A stretch of DNA of 64,000 nt from Pseudomonas sp. FP2309 (GTDB taxonomy: Bacteria; Pseudomonadota; Gammaproteobacteria; Pseudomonadales; Pseudomonadaceae), in assembly GCF_030687575.1 (NCBI RefSeq), contig NZ_CP117439.1, positions 3,773,501 to 3,837,500 on the forward strand. The letters are read 5' to 3'. Both the position numbers and the translations under genes were made by a program. The notes under the pieces are model-generated. The model searched no databases. It worked only from the letters and a program-made list of their open reading frames with translations, and was not told the origin of the DNA. This document shows, one piece after another, positions 32,688-40,605 of the stretch (the stretch's first letter is position 1; the number at the start of each line of letters is the position of its first letter).

Positions 32688-33335
32688 TTGATTATTGGAT
32701 ACGCGCGAGTTTCAACCGAAGACCAGAATCTGACCCTCCAAATACAAGCTTTGAAGGCAGCAGGATGTGTTAAGATTTATACAGATCAAGGGTATTCCGG
32801 CAGTCTAAGTTCTCGCCCTGGATTGGATAGTGCAATTCGAAGCCTCAAACCAGAAGGGAAATTAGTAGTATGGCGCCTTGATCGGTTAGGGCGCTCTCTT
32901 TCACATCTGGTGCAATTGTTAGCTAAACTAGCAAAACGACGCGTAAAGTTTCATTCGATTACAGAGAATATTGATACAACTTCTTCAGGAGGGCGTTTAG
33001 TTTTCCATATGATGGCGGCCCTGGCAGAATTTGAGCGTTCACTTATAAGTGAGCGCACTCGCGCGGGGATGTTAGCCGCGCGCGCTGAGGGCAAGACGGT
33101 AGGACGCCGTCCTTCGCTCACGTCGCAGCAATGCGAGCTAGCTCATCAGTTGATTGTGCAGCATGGTCTTTCTAAACAAGAAGTTGCTGCGCACTTTCAT
33201 ATACACGTGCGCACACTACTACGCCTTTTATATAAGCAATCCGCGAACTGCACTCACTTAGATTCTAATAGTTCTGAAATCTTCGATGGACAATGTAGAA
33301 CTAAATCCAAAAGCCAAGCCACTAGAAGATCATAG
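32688..33335 (+). CDS. serine recombinase (resolvase/invertase family), copy 2
   Basis: 215 residues from a TTG start (no in-frame ATG before the catalytic region; AAAGG upstream). Ser9 is in YARVSTEDQ, active site WRLDRLGRSLSHL, and helix LAEFERSLISERTRAG is the same as in copy 1. HTH: SKQEVAAHFHIHVRTLLRLL. The AT-rich, different C-terminus suggests a paralogue acquired separately rather than a recent duplicate. It lies just downstream of the permease terminator. Confidence 0.9.
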   Translation: MIIGYARVSTEDQNLTLQIQALKAAGCVKIYTDQGYSGSLSSRPGLDSAIRSLKPEGKLVVWRLDRLGRSLSHLVQLLAKLAKRRVKFHSITENIDTTSSGGRLVFHMMAALAEFERSLISERTRAGMLAARAEGKTVGRRPSLTSQQCELAHQLIVQHGLSKQEVAAHFHIHVRTLLRLLYKQSANCTHLDSNSSEIFDGQCRTKSKSQATRRS

Positions 33336-33372
33336 CAATGACGAGACACTTTCTAGAGATCGGACTGACTAT

Positions 33373-33594
33373 TTAAATATTTGGCAGGTCGATAGGCTTG
33401 AGGTTGTGGCGATCAACAGGTACGCACGCACCATTCTCAAGCGATATCGCATAAAACGACGACAGCAACGGCTGATTCTCCAGATCGATGAGCAGGGTAC
33501 TGATCCCTGCGTAGGCGCAGAACGCGCCCATATTAAAGCCAACCGTGGTTTTACCCGGCCCGCCTTTGGTTGAAACGACTGCAGCGACTTTCAT
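33373..33594 (-). pseudogene. truncated ParA/Soj-like ATPase
   Basis: 73 codons: MKVAAVVSTKGGPGKTTVGF carries the deviant Walker A KGGPGKTT, and LLIDLENQPLLSSF follows. The homology stops near residue 52, after which an unrelated tail leads to a stop; the full family is about 250 residues or more. ParA/Soj genes of this type lie next to the attachment site in pKLC102- and clc-like integrative elements. Here it is 87 bp from attR and reads inward, a relic of the element that brought the island. Confidence 0.8.
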
Positions 33595-33680
33595 GACATT
33601 TACCTCTGAATCGTGGGATTAGAGACGAACTCATGCGGGTCACGCTGTGCGCTTTGATCACCCCGGAAAAATCCAAAGCA

Positions 33681-33710
33681 AAAAAAAAGCCTGCATCGCT
33701 GCAGGCTTTT
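33681..33710 (-). terminator. tRNA-Asn terminator
   Basis: Stem AAAAGCCTGCA / TGCAGGCTTTT with a TCGC loop; on the minus strand it ends in a run of nine T. An identical copy is in attL (15725-15754). Confidence 0.9.
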
Positions 33711-33771
33711 CCCTATCTGGCTCCACGACCTGGACTCGAACCAGGGACCCAATGATTAACAGTCATTTGCT
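33681..33771. repeat. attR: right direct repeat of the tRNA-Asn island
   Basis: Identical to 15725-15815. It contains the tRNA terminator and the 3' 54 nt of the intact tRNA-Asn gene. Confidence 0.93.
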
Positions 33772-33793
33772 CTACCAACTGAGCTATCGCGGA
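33718..33793 (-). tRNA. tRNA-Asn (GUU)
   Basis: 76 nt on the minus strand. Acceptor stem TCCGCGA / TCGTGGA, D-arm AGCTCAGTTGGTAGAGC, anticodon loop CTGTTAA with GTT, T-arm TTCGAGTC, encoded CCA. Complete and functional; its 3' 54 nt are duplicated at the far end of the island (15762-15815). Confidence 0.97.
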
Positions 33794-33853
33794 ATTCGCC
33801 GTATGTTACTGATTGAAAAGGAGAAGTCAAGCCTTGCCTGCGGTTTTGGCGGA

Positions 33854-34750
33854 TTAATCCGGATGACCGGTTGAACACTGCGATTCCCTGGCGAGTTCCA
33901 GCCAGGCGCGTGCCGCTGGAGGCAGGTGAGCGCTGGCGCGCCAGGCCAGGGCGATGTGCCAGTCGGTGTGGGGTTCGTCCAGGGGGATCAGGGCGATGCC
34001 GGGATGTTGGTGTTTGTGCGCCAGCATGCGTGGCAGAAAGGCAACGCCTAGGCCGGCGCAGACCAGGTCAACGATAAAGTCGATCTGGCCACTGCGGGCG
34101 GCGACGCGGGGCTGCACACCTTTATGCTCGCAGGCGGCGAGGATTTTGGCGTTGAGGGCGAAACCGGCTTCGAACAGGATGAACGGTGAATCCGCCAGGT
34201 CAAGGAAGTCGATGCGTGCCCGCGTGGCCAGCGGGTGGTTGCTGGGCAGTACGGCCATCAGCGGCTCGTTGCGCACGGGTTGATAGTCGAAACCTTCGTC
34301 TATGGGCAACAGCAGCGCCGCCAGGTCGACCTCTCCTGCTTCCAGGCATTCGCGTAGTTTTTTGCTGCCGTATTCCGTGAGTTCGATGTCGATGTCCGGG
34401 TAACGATTGCGGTAGGTGGCGAACATCGTCGCGAACAGCACGCCACACCCCACCGGCGGCAGGCCGATGCGCAAGACGCCGCGCTTGAGGCCTCGCAGAT
34501 CGTTGATTTCCGCCACCAGGTCAGTGTGCTCTGCCAACAGCATCAGGGCGCGGCTGTAGGCGATTTCGCCGGCAGCGGTGAGTTCGTTCTTGTGCCCCAG
34601 GCGATTGAGCAAGGGCATGCCCAATTCTTCTTCAAGGGTCTTGACCGCCTTGCTCACGCTCGATTGGGTCAGAGACACCACCTCGGCCGCCTGGGAGAAG
34701 CCGCCTTGGCGCACCACTTCAACAAAGGCACGCAATGTTCTCAGGTTCAT
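33854..34750 (-). CDS. LysR-family regulator next to lldD
   Basis: 298 residues; [29 protein letters not shown], then a LysR effector-binding domain. It is divergent from lldD across a 101-bp region containing a perfect dyad, so it probably controls lldD and itself. In many pseudomonads lactate genes are controlled by GntR-type LldR, so a LysR partner is a different arrangement. Confidence 0.92.
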   Translation of the reverse strand: MNLRTLRAFVEVVRQGGFSQAAEVVSLTQSSVSKAVKTLEEELGMPLLNRLGHKNELTAAGEIAYSRALMLLAEHTDLVAEINDLRGLKRGVLRIGLPPVGCGVLFATMFATYRNRYPDIDIELTEYGSKKLRECLEAGEVDLAALLLPIDEGFDYQPVRNEPLMAVLPSNHPLATRARIDFLDLADSPFILFEAGFALNAKILAACEHKGVQPRVAARSGQIDFIVDLVCAGLGVAFLPRMLAHKHQHPGIALIPLDEPHTDWHIALAWRASAHLPPAARAWLELARESQCSTGHPD

Positions 34751-34779
34751 CAGTATTCCTTCAGCGACTGACTACTAGC

Positions 34780-34798
34780 GATAAAAGTTGCTTTTATC
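34780..34798. promoter_or_regulatory. LysR-type operator dyad
   Basis: GATAAAAG-TTG-CTTTTATC, a perfect inverted repeat midway between the divergent LysR and lldD starts, 54 bp before the lldD ATG. Confidence 0.6.
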
Positions 34799-34851
34799 AT
34801 GACAGATGTTTGCCTATCTTGGAGCTACCCTGCCCTGGAGAGACACCGTCC

Positions 34852-35994
34852 ATGATCATTTCGTCCGCCTCAGACTACCGCGCCGCCGCCAAGCGCAAGC
34901 TGCCGCGCTTTCTGTTCGACTATATCGACGGTGGCGCCTACGCCGAACACACGCTGCGCGCCAACAGTTCGGACCTGGCCGATATCAGCCTGCGCCAACG
35001 CGTGCTGCGCAATGTGGACAGCCTGAGCTTGAAGACCACGCTGTTTGGTCAGGCCCTGGACATGCCGGTGATCCTCAGCCCCGTGGGCCTGACCGGCATG
35101 TACGCGCGACGTGGCGAAGTGCAGGCGGCCAAGGCGGCGTCCAACAAGGGCATCCCGTTCTGCCTGTCGACGGTGTCGGTGTGTTCGATTGAAGAAGTGG
35201 CGGCGCAAAGCCCGCAGGCGATCTGGTTTCAGCTCTACGTGCTCAAGGACCGTGGCTTTATGCGCAACGCGCTGGAGCGGGCCCAGGCGGCCGGCGTGAC
35301 GACACTGGTGTTCACCGTCGACATGCCGACACCGGGCGCGCGTTATCGCGATGCCCACTCGGGCATGTCCGGGCCGTTTGCCGCGCAGCGACGCATGCTG
35401 CAGGCCGTCACCAAACCGCAATGGGCCTTTGATGTCGGCTTGATGGGCCGCCCCCACGACCTGGGCAATATCTCCAAATACCTGGGCAAACCTACTCATC
35501 TGGAAGATTACATCGGCTGGCTCGCCAACAATTTCGACCCGTCGATCAGTTGGAAAGACCTGGAGTGGATCCGCGAATTCTGGAAAGGCCCGATGATCAT
35601 CAAAGGCATCCTCGACCCTCAGGACGCCAAGGACGCGGTGAGCTTTGGCGCCGATGGCATCGTGGTGTCCAACCACGGCGGGCGCCAGCTCGATGGCGTG
35701 CTGTCCACCGCCAAGGCGTTGCCGCCGATTGCCGACGCTGTGGGTGATGACCTTACCGTGCTGGTGGATTCGGGGATCCGCTCCGGCCTCGACGTGGTGC
35801 GCATGCTTGCCCTGGGGGCCAAGGCTTGCTTGCTGGGTCGCGCGACCGCGTACGCCCTGGCGGCGGATGGCCAGCACGGTGTGGAAAACCTGCTGGACAT
35901 CTTCGCCAAGGAAATGCGCGTGGCGATGACGCTGACCGGTGTGACCTCGATTGAGCAGATTGATACCAGCACCCTGGTGCAGTCAGCCAAATAA
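34852..35994 (+). CDS. lldD: FMN-dependent L-lactate dehydrogenase
   Basis: 380 residues, the usual LldD length. The N-terminus [20 protein letters not shown] and [13 protein letters not shown] match LldD. The catalytic His and substrate Arg are in [13 protein letters not shown], with [16 protein letters not shown] as FMN phosphate site. It oxidises L-lactate to pyruvate and feeds the respiratory chain at the inner membrane. The frame extends upstream to 34735, but ATG 34852 gives the conserved N-terminus. No lactate permease gene is adjacent. Confidence 0.95.
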   Translation: MIISSASDYRAAAKRKLPRFLFDYIDGGAYAEHTLRANSSDLADISLRQRVLRNVDSLSLKTTLFGQALDMPVILSPVGLTGMYARRGEVQAAKAASNKGIPFCLSTVSVCSIEEVAAQSPQAIWFQLYVLKDRGFMRNALERAQAAGVTTLVFTVDMPTPGARYRDAHSGMSGPFAAQRRMLQAVTKPQWAFDVGLMGRPHDLGNISKYLGKPTHLEDYIGWLANNFDPSISWKDLEWIREFWKGPMIIKGILDPQDAKDAVSFGADGIVVSNHGGRQLDGVLSTAKALPPIADAVGDDLTVLVDSGIRSGLDVVRMLALGAKACLLGRATAYALAADGQHGVENLLDIFAKEMRVAMTLTGVTSIEQIDTSTLVQSAK

Positions 35995-36010
35995 CTGCCA
36001 CTCCACCCAG

Positions 36011-36038
36011 CGACTGTTTTTCGGCTTAAAAACAGTCG
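36011..36038 (+). terminator. terminator-like hairpin after lldD
   Basis: Arms CGACTGTTTTT and AAAAACAGTCG, 17 bp after the lldD stop. Confidence 0.6.
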
Positions 36039-36072
36039 TTGATTAATATGGAGTTTTTTTAAACTGAACGAT

Positions 36073-36089
36073 CTGGCACGAATCTGGCT
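36073..36089 (+). promoter_or_regulatory. sigma-54 promoter for the diguanylate cyclase
   Basis: CTGGCACGAATCTGGCT has the invariant GG-N10-GC spacing (36075-36076 and 36087-36088) and differs from TGGCACG-N4-TTGCW at one position. It lies about 185 bp before the cyclase start, on the same strand. Confidence 0.6.
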
Positions 36090-36274
36090 CTATGTCTGTT
36101 CAATCAGGTTAAACGATGACAAGACGTGCGGCAGGGTCCAGGGGCATTAGCCCTTGGTAAAGCGATCCAAGCTGTTTCCATTGTTTTACGCAATTGAAGG
36201 AACAGCAAAACGCTTGGTACTCGCCACGCTCATCGAGCCTGTAAGACAGTTAAGTGCTTAGAGGCCGATTGCTG

Positions 36275-37201
36275 ATGAAAACACCTACCCAGACCCACGC
36301 AATCGATTTCGACAGTGCCAAATTGCAACGCCTGGGCTTTGGCCAGCCTTCTTCGCTCCCCCGTCGCCCCACGACCGTCGTGCAACTGCGCCAGCAGTTG
36401 GTGCAGCAGCTGCAAGTCAGCCTGGAGGTGGAGCGGATCCTCAGCGTGTTCTTTCGTGAGATTCAACGCTTGGTTCCGTTGGACGCCCTGCACTACCGCC
36501 ACGAAGCCAGCGACCTGCGCCTTGAGTTCGGCCAGCGTGGCCACCACTGCGTAAGCTACAACCTGAGCCATGAAGGCGAGCATTTGGGCGAGCTGGCTTT
36601 TCGGCGCAACCAGCGCCTGGCTGAAGACGAACTCGGCCAACTCGAATCCCTGCTGGCCACCCTGCTTTACCCCATGCGCAACGCCCTGCTTTATCGCGCA
36701 GCCACCCGTAGCGCACTGCGCGACCCGTTGACCGAGACAGGCAATCGCATTGCCATGGACCAGACGCTGCATCGCGAGATCGATATAGCCCGTCGACACA
36801 TGAGCCCACTGTCATTGCTGATGCTGGACATCGACCACTTCAAAATCGTCAATGACACCCACGGCCACGCAGCAGGCGATAGCGTATTGCGCAGCGTTGC
36901 TGCCGTAATCAAGAGCCAGTTGCGTAACGTGGACATGGTGTTCCGGTTTGGCGGGGAAGAGTTTCTGATCCTGCTGTCCAACACCGGGCGGGACGCGGCC
37001 GGGATGATCGGCGAACGACTGCGCCAGGCGGCACAGTCCCACGATTATTGGGTGGAAGATAAACGCGTTGAACTGACGGTGAGCCTGGGGTGCTCGACCT
37101 TGCTGGCCGCTGAGTCGGCTGAAAGCCTGTTGCGCCGGGCCGACAGCGCCTTGTATGTGGCTAAGCGCGAAGGCCGTAACCGTTTGGCAATGGCGGGGTA
37201 A
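36275..37201 (+). CDS. GGDEF diguanylate cyclase
   Basis: 308 residues. The first 140 residues form a GAF-like sensory region (LQVSLEVERILSVFFREI). The C-terminal GGDEF domain has MLDIDHFKIVNDTHGH and the active site RFGGEEFLIL. The product-inhibition site RNVD is five residues before GGEEF. No membrane segment. It makes c-di-GMP from GTP with feedback control. ATG 36275 with AGAGG upstream is preferred over GTG 36254. A sigma-54 promoter is upstream. Confidence 0.92.
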   Translation: MKTPTQTHAIDFDSAKLQRLGFGQPSSLPRRPTTVVQLRQQLVQQLQVSLEVERILSVFFREIQRLVPLDALHYRHEASDLRLEFGQRGHHCVSYNLSHEGEHLGELAFRRNQRLAEDELGQLESLLATLLYPMRNALLYRAATRSALRDPLTETGNRIAMDQTLHREIDIARRHMSPLSLLMLDIDHFKIVNDTHGHAAGDSVLRSVAAVIKSQLRNVDMVFRFGGEEFLILLSNTGRDAAGMIGERLRQAAQSHDYWVEDKRVELTVSLGCSTLLAAESAESLLRRADSALYVAKREGRNRLAMAG

Positions 37202-37212
37202 AACCCCGCCAT
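37190..37212. terminator. hairpin between convergent genes
   Basis: ATGGCGGGG / CCCCGCCAT around TAAAA, overlapping the stop codon of the cyclase gene and lying just before the end of the convergent gene. Confidence 0.6.
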
Positions 37213-37222
37213 CTGTGTTACA

Positions 37223-38023
37223 TCACGCTTCGCTGGCGACGCGCATCTGGCGTTCGCGCACCAACGCAGGTGCTTTCTCTTTTTCCAGGCGGATGCAGCT
37301 TTCCAAAAACAGATACATGTAGTCGTAGCTCTTGCACACAGCCTGGCGCAGCTCGACCTGCAAGGACCTGCTCGGGTTCATCCCCGCCAGAGTGCAGATG
37401 ATTTCCAGAGCCTCCCAAGGGTGCGCATCGTCATACTGGGCATGCATCTTCAGCCACTTCATCGCACGCTTGCGGTCTTCCTCGGGGAAGGCCGCCGCGT
37501 AGACGCCGGTGGAACACACCACCGCAGACCACTCCCCGGTGGCCCCCTCAATCGCGTAGTTGGTCGCGGCAATCGCCACGATCAACGAGTCGGCTGAGCT
37601 GGTGTGCCAGCACCAATGGCTGAGTGCGTGCAATTCCGGCGGTACGTTCTGCGCTTGCAACTCGTCCAGGCTGACACCGTGGGCGCGAGCCCAATGTACC
37701 CAATAGTCGGCATGGTTGAGTTCCACACGAATATTGCGCATCAGCCAACGTCGCGCCATGTCCTCACCAGGATGGCGGGCAAACTTGGTTTTGGTGAGGT
37801 TCTGTGCCATGTACAAAGCAAACTGTTCCACCACAGGCCAGCCACCGATCAAGTAGTGACGCATGGTCTTGGCGCTGAGCGTGTTATCGCGCATGCGCTG
37901 GTACAGTTCGTGTTCGACAACGCGGCGCTTGCTCTCGCTACAGTCCTGGATCAGTTGCTGAGCCCAGGCTGGGTAACTCGAGGCTTCCATAAGCGGACCG
38001 GTTCTGATGAATGTGTCGATCAC
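37223..38023 (-). CDS. TenA/heme-oxygenase-like putative diiron protein (PA0862-like)
   Basis: 266 residues, all-helical. Candidate metal ligands are Glu101 and His104 (VELNHADYW), Glu159 (AIEGATGEW), and His194, Asp198 and His201 (HAQYDDAHPWEA), the pattern of heme-oxygenase-like diiron oxidases rather than thiamin-degrading TenA. Substrate unknown. GTG 38023 has GGAG 7 nt upstream. It follows rbdA in the same direction (45-bp gap), as I recall in P. aeruginosa, so it may share its transcript and biofilm-dispersal context. Confidence 0.75.
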   Translation of the reverse strand: MIDTFIRTGPLMEASSYPAWAQQLIQDCSESKRRVVEHELYQRMRDNTLSAKTMRHYLIGGWPVVEQFALYMAQNLTKTKFARHPGEDMARRWLMRNIRVELNHADYWVHWARAHGVSLDELQAQNVPPELHALSHWCWHTSSADSLIVAIAATNYAIEGATGEWSAVVCSTGVYAAAFPEEDRKRAMKWLKMHAQYDDAHPWEALEIICTLAGMNPSRSLQVELRQAVCKSYDYMYLFLESCIRLEKEKAPALVRERQMRVASEA

Positions 38024-38068
38024 TGTAACGCTCCTTTTTTAGTGTGATTGTACAGACCAACAGATGTT

Positions 38069-40534
38069 TCAGCGGAATGTGCCGGGCGCCTTGAATAACA
38101 GAGGCTGCGGCCGCACAGGTCGACACTGCAAGCTATCAAAGGTAAACAATTGCGGTCGTTCAATCAGGTAACCCTGAGCGTAATCCACACCAATTTCGAG
38201 TAAAGCCTGTTCGATTTGCGGTGTTTCAACAAACTCGGCAATTGTGCGCTTACCCATGACGTGGCCGATGTGGTTGATCACTTCGACCATGGCGCGGTTA
38301 ATCGGGTCGTCCAGCATATCCTTTACGAAACTTCCATCGATCTTCAGGAAGTCTACAGGTAAATGTTTCAAATACGCGAACGAGGACATTCCGGCGCAAA
38401 AATCATCGAGTGAAAAATGGCAACCTAACGCTTTGAGTTCATTAATAAAACGAATCGCACTGCCCAAGTTCGCAATCGCACTGGTTTCAGTTATTTCAAA
38501 ACAAATCATTTCTGGAGGGATGCTGTAACTCTCGAATTTCTCTCGTAAAAATCCTAAAAAATCATCATCGCCGATGGTTATTCCTGACAGATTAATCGCA
38601 CACATGGCCATAGGCCGGGCCGGACGCTCGTGCATGCAACGGCCGATGATCTTGAATACGTTTTCCACCACCCAGCGATCCAGGGATGTCATCAAGCCAT
38701 AACGTTCGGCGGCGGGAATAAAACTGTCGGGGAGGATAATTCGGCCCGCTTCATCATGCAGCCGCAGCAGGATTTCGATGTGTCCGTTGCCGGCATCCGT
38801 GTGGCCGAGTGGTGAAATTTCCTGGGCATACAGGCAAAACCGGTTCTCCTCCAAGGCCATGTGCAGGCGCTGGACCCAGGCCATCTCACCAAAGCGCAGG
38901 GACAGTTCGGAGTCATCGGAATGGTAGACCTGCACGCGGTTACGTCCCTTCTCCTTGGCCATGTAGCAGGCCATGTCGGCGGCGCGCAGCGAGGTCTCCA
39001 AAGTAGTCGGCGTGTTGGATGACAGATGCACCAGACCAATGCTCACGGTGGTCATGAACGGCCGGCCCTTCCACACAAAATGCAGGTTTTGCACGGTATG
39101 CCGCAGGCTCTCGGCGATTTTTTCCGCCACCGACGCCGGGCAGTTCTCCAGCAGGATGCCGAACTCATCCCCCCCCAGACGCGCCAGGGTGTCGCCTTCA
39201 CGCAGATCCGATTGCAGCAACGCGCAGATATGGCGCAGCAACTCATCGCCCGCCGCGTGGCCGCAGGTGTCGTTGACCAGCTTGAACTGATCCAGGTCCA
39301 GAAACATCAGCGCATGGCGCTCGCCCTGCTGGTGCCCGGCAGGGTGCAGCACCTGTTCCAGGCGATACTCGAATTCGCGGCGGTTGGCCAGGCCGGTCAA
39401 GGCGTCGTGGGTCGCCTGCCAGGACAGGTTGGCAATATATTGACGCTCCTGGGTCATGTCATGCAGCACCAGTACCGCACCGCTGATCTTGCCGGCGCTG
39501 CGGATAGGCGCGCCGACCAGCGTGACAGACACCGTGCTGCCATCCAGACGCTGGATGGTCTTGGCGTGCTCGCTGCCGCCGCGCAGTTGGCCCTTGACGA
39601 TGTGTTCGATCAGGGTAAAGCCGTCGGGCTGGGCATCGTCATCCAGCAGGCTGAACAATGCTGCCAGGGGCAGGCCCTGGGCCTGGGCGGAGTTCCAGTG
39701 AGTGAGCGCCTCGGCCGCCGGGTTCATGTAGGCGATCGCTCCGTCTACGTCAGTGGTGATCACCCCATCGCCGATCGACTCCAGTGTGATCTGGGCCCGT
39801 TCTTTCTCCTGCTGCAGAGCGTCGGCAAATGCATGGCGCTGGGCCAACAATTTATGGGTGCGCAGCAGCGCCAGCACGATCAGCCCCAGCGCAGTGGCCA
39901 GGTTGGTGATCAGCAGCAGCCGCAGAATCATGCGCGAGCCCTCGCCCAACGCATCGCTGAAGGCTTTGGCGGCGGGTGTCACGCCCTCATTGATGGCCGT
40001 GATATGCGCCTTCCATCGCCGTACGTCGTTGGCGCTGACTTGGTCGCGGCTGATCGCGTCGTGCATCTCCCGCGCCAGGTCGTCCAGTTGAATCAGGTAA
40101 CCATCACCAATGGTCCACAGTTCGATGGCTTTTTCCAGGTAACTGAAGTGCCGAAAATTGAGGTACAGCCAGATCAGGCTGGGGACGTCATCAGCGTGGT
40201 TGCCGCCTTTGAGGATGCCTTGGCGCGCCGCAGAGAGGTCAGGACGAGGTCGGTCCAGGGCGATACGCAGTTCATGCCCGCCCTGGGGCACGGCAATCGC
40301 CTGCTGGTATTTGAGGTAGGTGGCTTGATCACGGTTATCGGCGTAGAGCGTCAGGTAATAGATCGCGTCCTTCTGGCCCTTGGACCACAAGCTCTCGCCG
40401 CCCACATAACCACGTACCGCTGAAAGCACGTAGAGGCTGACGCAACCCAACAATGCCTGAAACAGAACGACAGCGATGAAAGGCCAGACGATGCCCAACA
40501 GCCGAGGCGTTCCGAGAGTCCGCTTTTGCTTCAT
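38069..40534 (-). CDS. rbdA: membrane PAS-GGDEF-EAL c-di-GMP protein, RbdA-like
   Basis: 821 residues. A first membrane helix (IVWPFIAVVLFQALLGCVSL), a periplasmic sensor of about 180 residues and a second helix (LLLITNLATALGLIVLALL) precede a PAS domain (about 255-370), GGDEF (about 390-545, intact RLGGDEFGIL) and EAL (about 560-805). In the EAL domain the signature is EIL (codons 38768-38776) and loop 6 is DDFCAG instead of DDFGxG; NLSG, EITET, KIDGSFV and the final QGYLIERP remain. Length and neighbours match P. aeruginosa RbdA, which lowers c-di-GMP and promotes dispersal. ATG 40534 has AAGGGA upstream. Confidence 0.88.
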   Translation of the reverse strand: MKQKRTLGTPRLLGIVWPFIAVVLFQALLGCVSLYVLSAVRGYVGGESLWSKGQKDAIYYLTLYADNRDQATYLKYQQAIAVPQGGHELRIALDRPRPDLSAARQGILKGGNHADDVPSLIWLYLNFRHFSYLEKAIELWTIGDGYLIQLDDLAREMHDAISRDQVSANDVRRWKAHITAINEGVTPAAKAFSDALGEGSRMILRLLLITNLATALGLIVLALLRTHKLLAQRHAFADALQQEKERAQITLESIGDGVITTDVDGAIAYMNPAAEALTHWNSAQAQGLPLAALFSLLDDDAQPDGFTLIEHIVKGQLRGGSEHAKTIQRLDGSTVSVTLVGAPIRSAGKISGAVLVLHDMTQERQYIANLSWQATHDALTGLANRREFEYRLEQVLHPAGHQQGERHALMFLDLDQFKLVNDTCGHAAGDELLRHICALLQSDLREGDTLARLGGDEFGILLENCPASVAEKIAESLRHTVQNLHFVWKGRPFMTTVSIGLVHLSSNTPTTLETSLRAADMACYMAKEKGRNRVQVYHSDDSELSLRFGEMAWVQRLHMALEENRFCLYAQEISPLGHTDAGNGHIEILLRLHDEAGRIILPDSFIPAAERYGLMTSLDRWVVENVFKIIGRCMHERPARPMAMCAINLSGITIGDDDFLGFLREKFESYSIPPEMICFEITETSAIANLGSAIRFINELKALGCHFSLDDFCAGMSSFAYLKHLPVDFLKIDGSFVKDMLDDPINRAMVEVINHIGHVMGKRTIAEFVETPQIEQALLEIGVDYAQGYLIERPQLFTFDSLQCRPVRPQPLLFKAPGTFR

Positions 40535-40605
40535 GAAGTCCCTTGCATATGCACTGCTGGATACGCACGCAAACATCCGCTTCCGATGGCACAGACTAGG
40601 CTAAA

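Larger units (their letters stand above)
15816..33680. mobile_element. tRNA-Asn genomic island (interior), integrase lost
   Basis: Bracketed by the 91-bp attL/attR repeat. The interior is a mosaic: GC-rich signalling genes, a low-GC methyltransferase, a trimeric autotransporter, an EAL protein, two serine recombinases, a GC-rich permease, and a truncated ParA gene at the right end. No tyrosine integrase, relaxase or type IV secretion gene is present, so it cannot excise by itself. ParA beside the att site is typical of pKLC102/clc-type integrative elements, suggesting a decayed ICE that kept cargo. Confidence 0.88.

Noticed and set aside
39026..40423. 465-codon plus-strand frame inside rbdA
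   Set aside because: Gln/Arg/Val-rich shadow of the GGDEF-EAL coding strand; no ribosome-binding site or domain.
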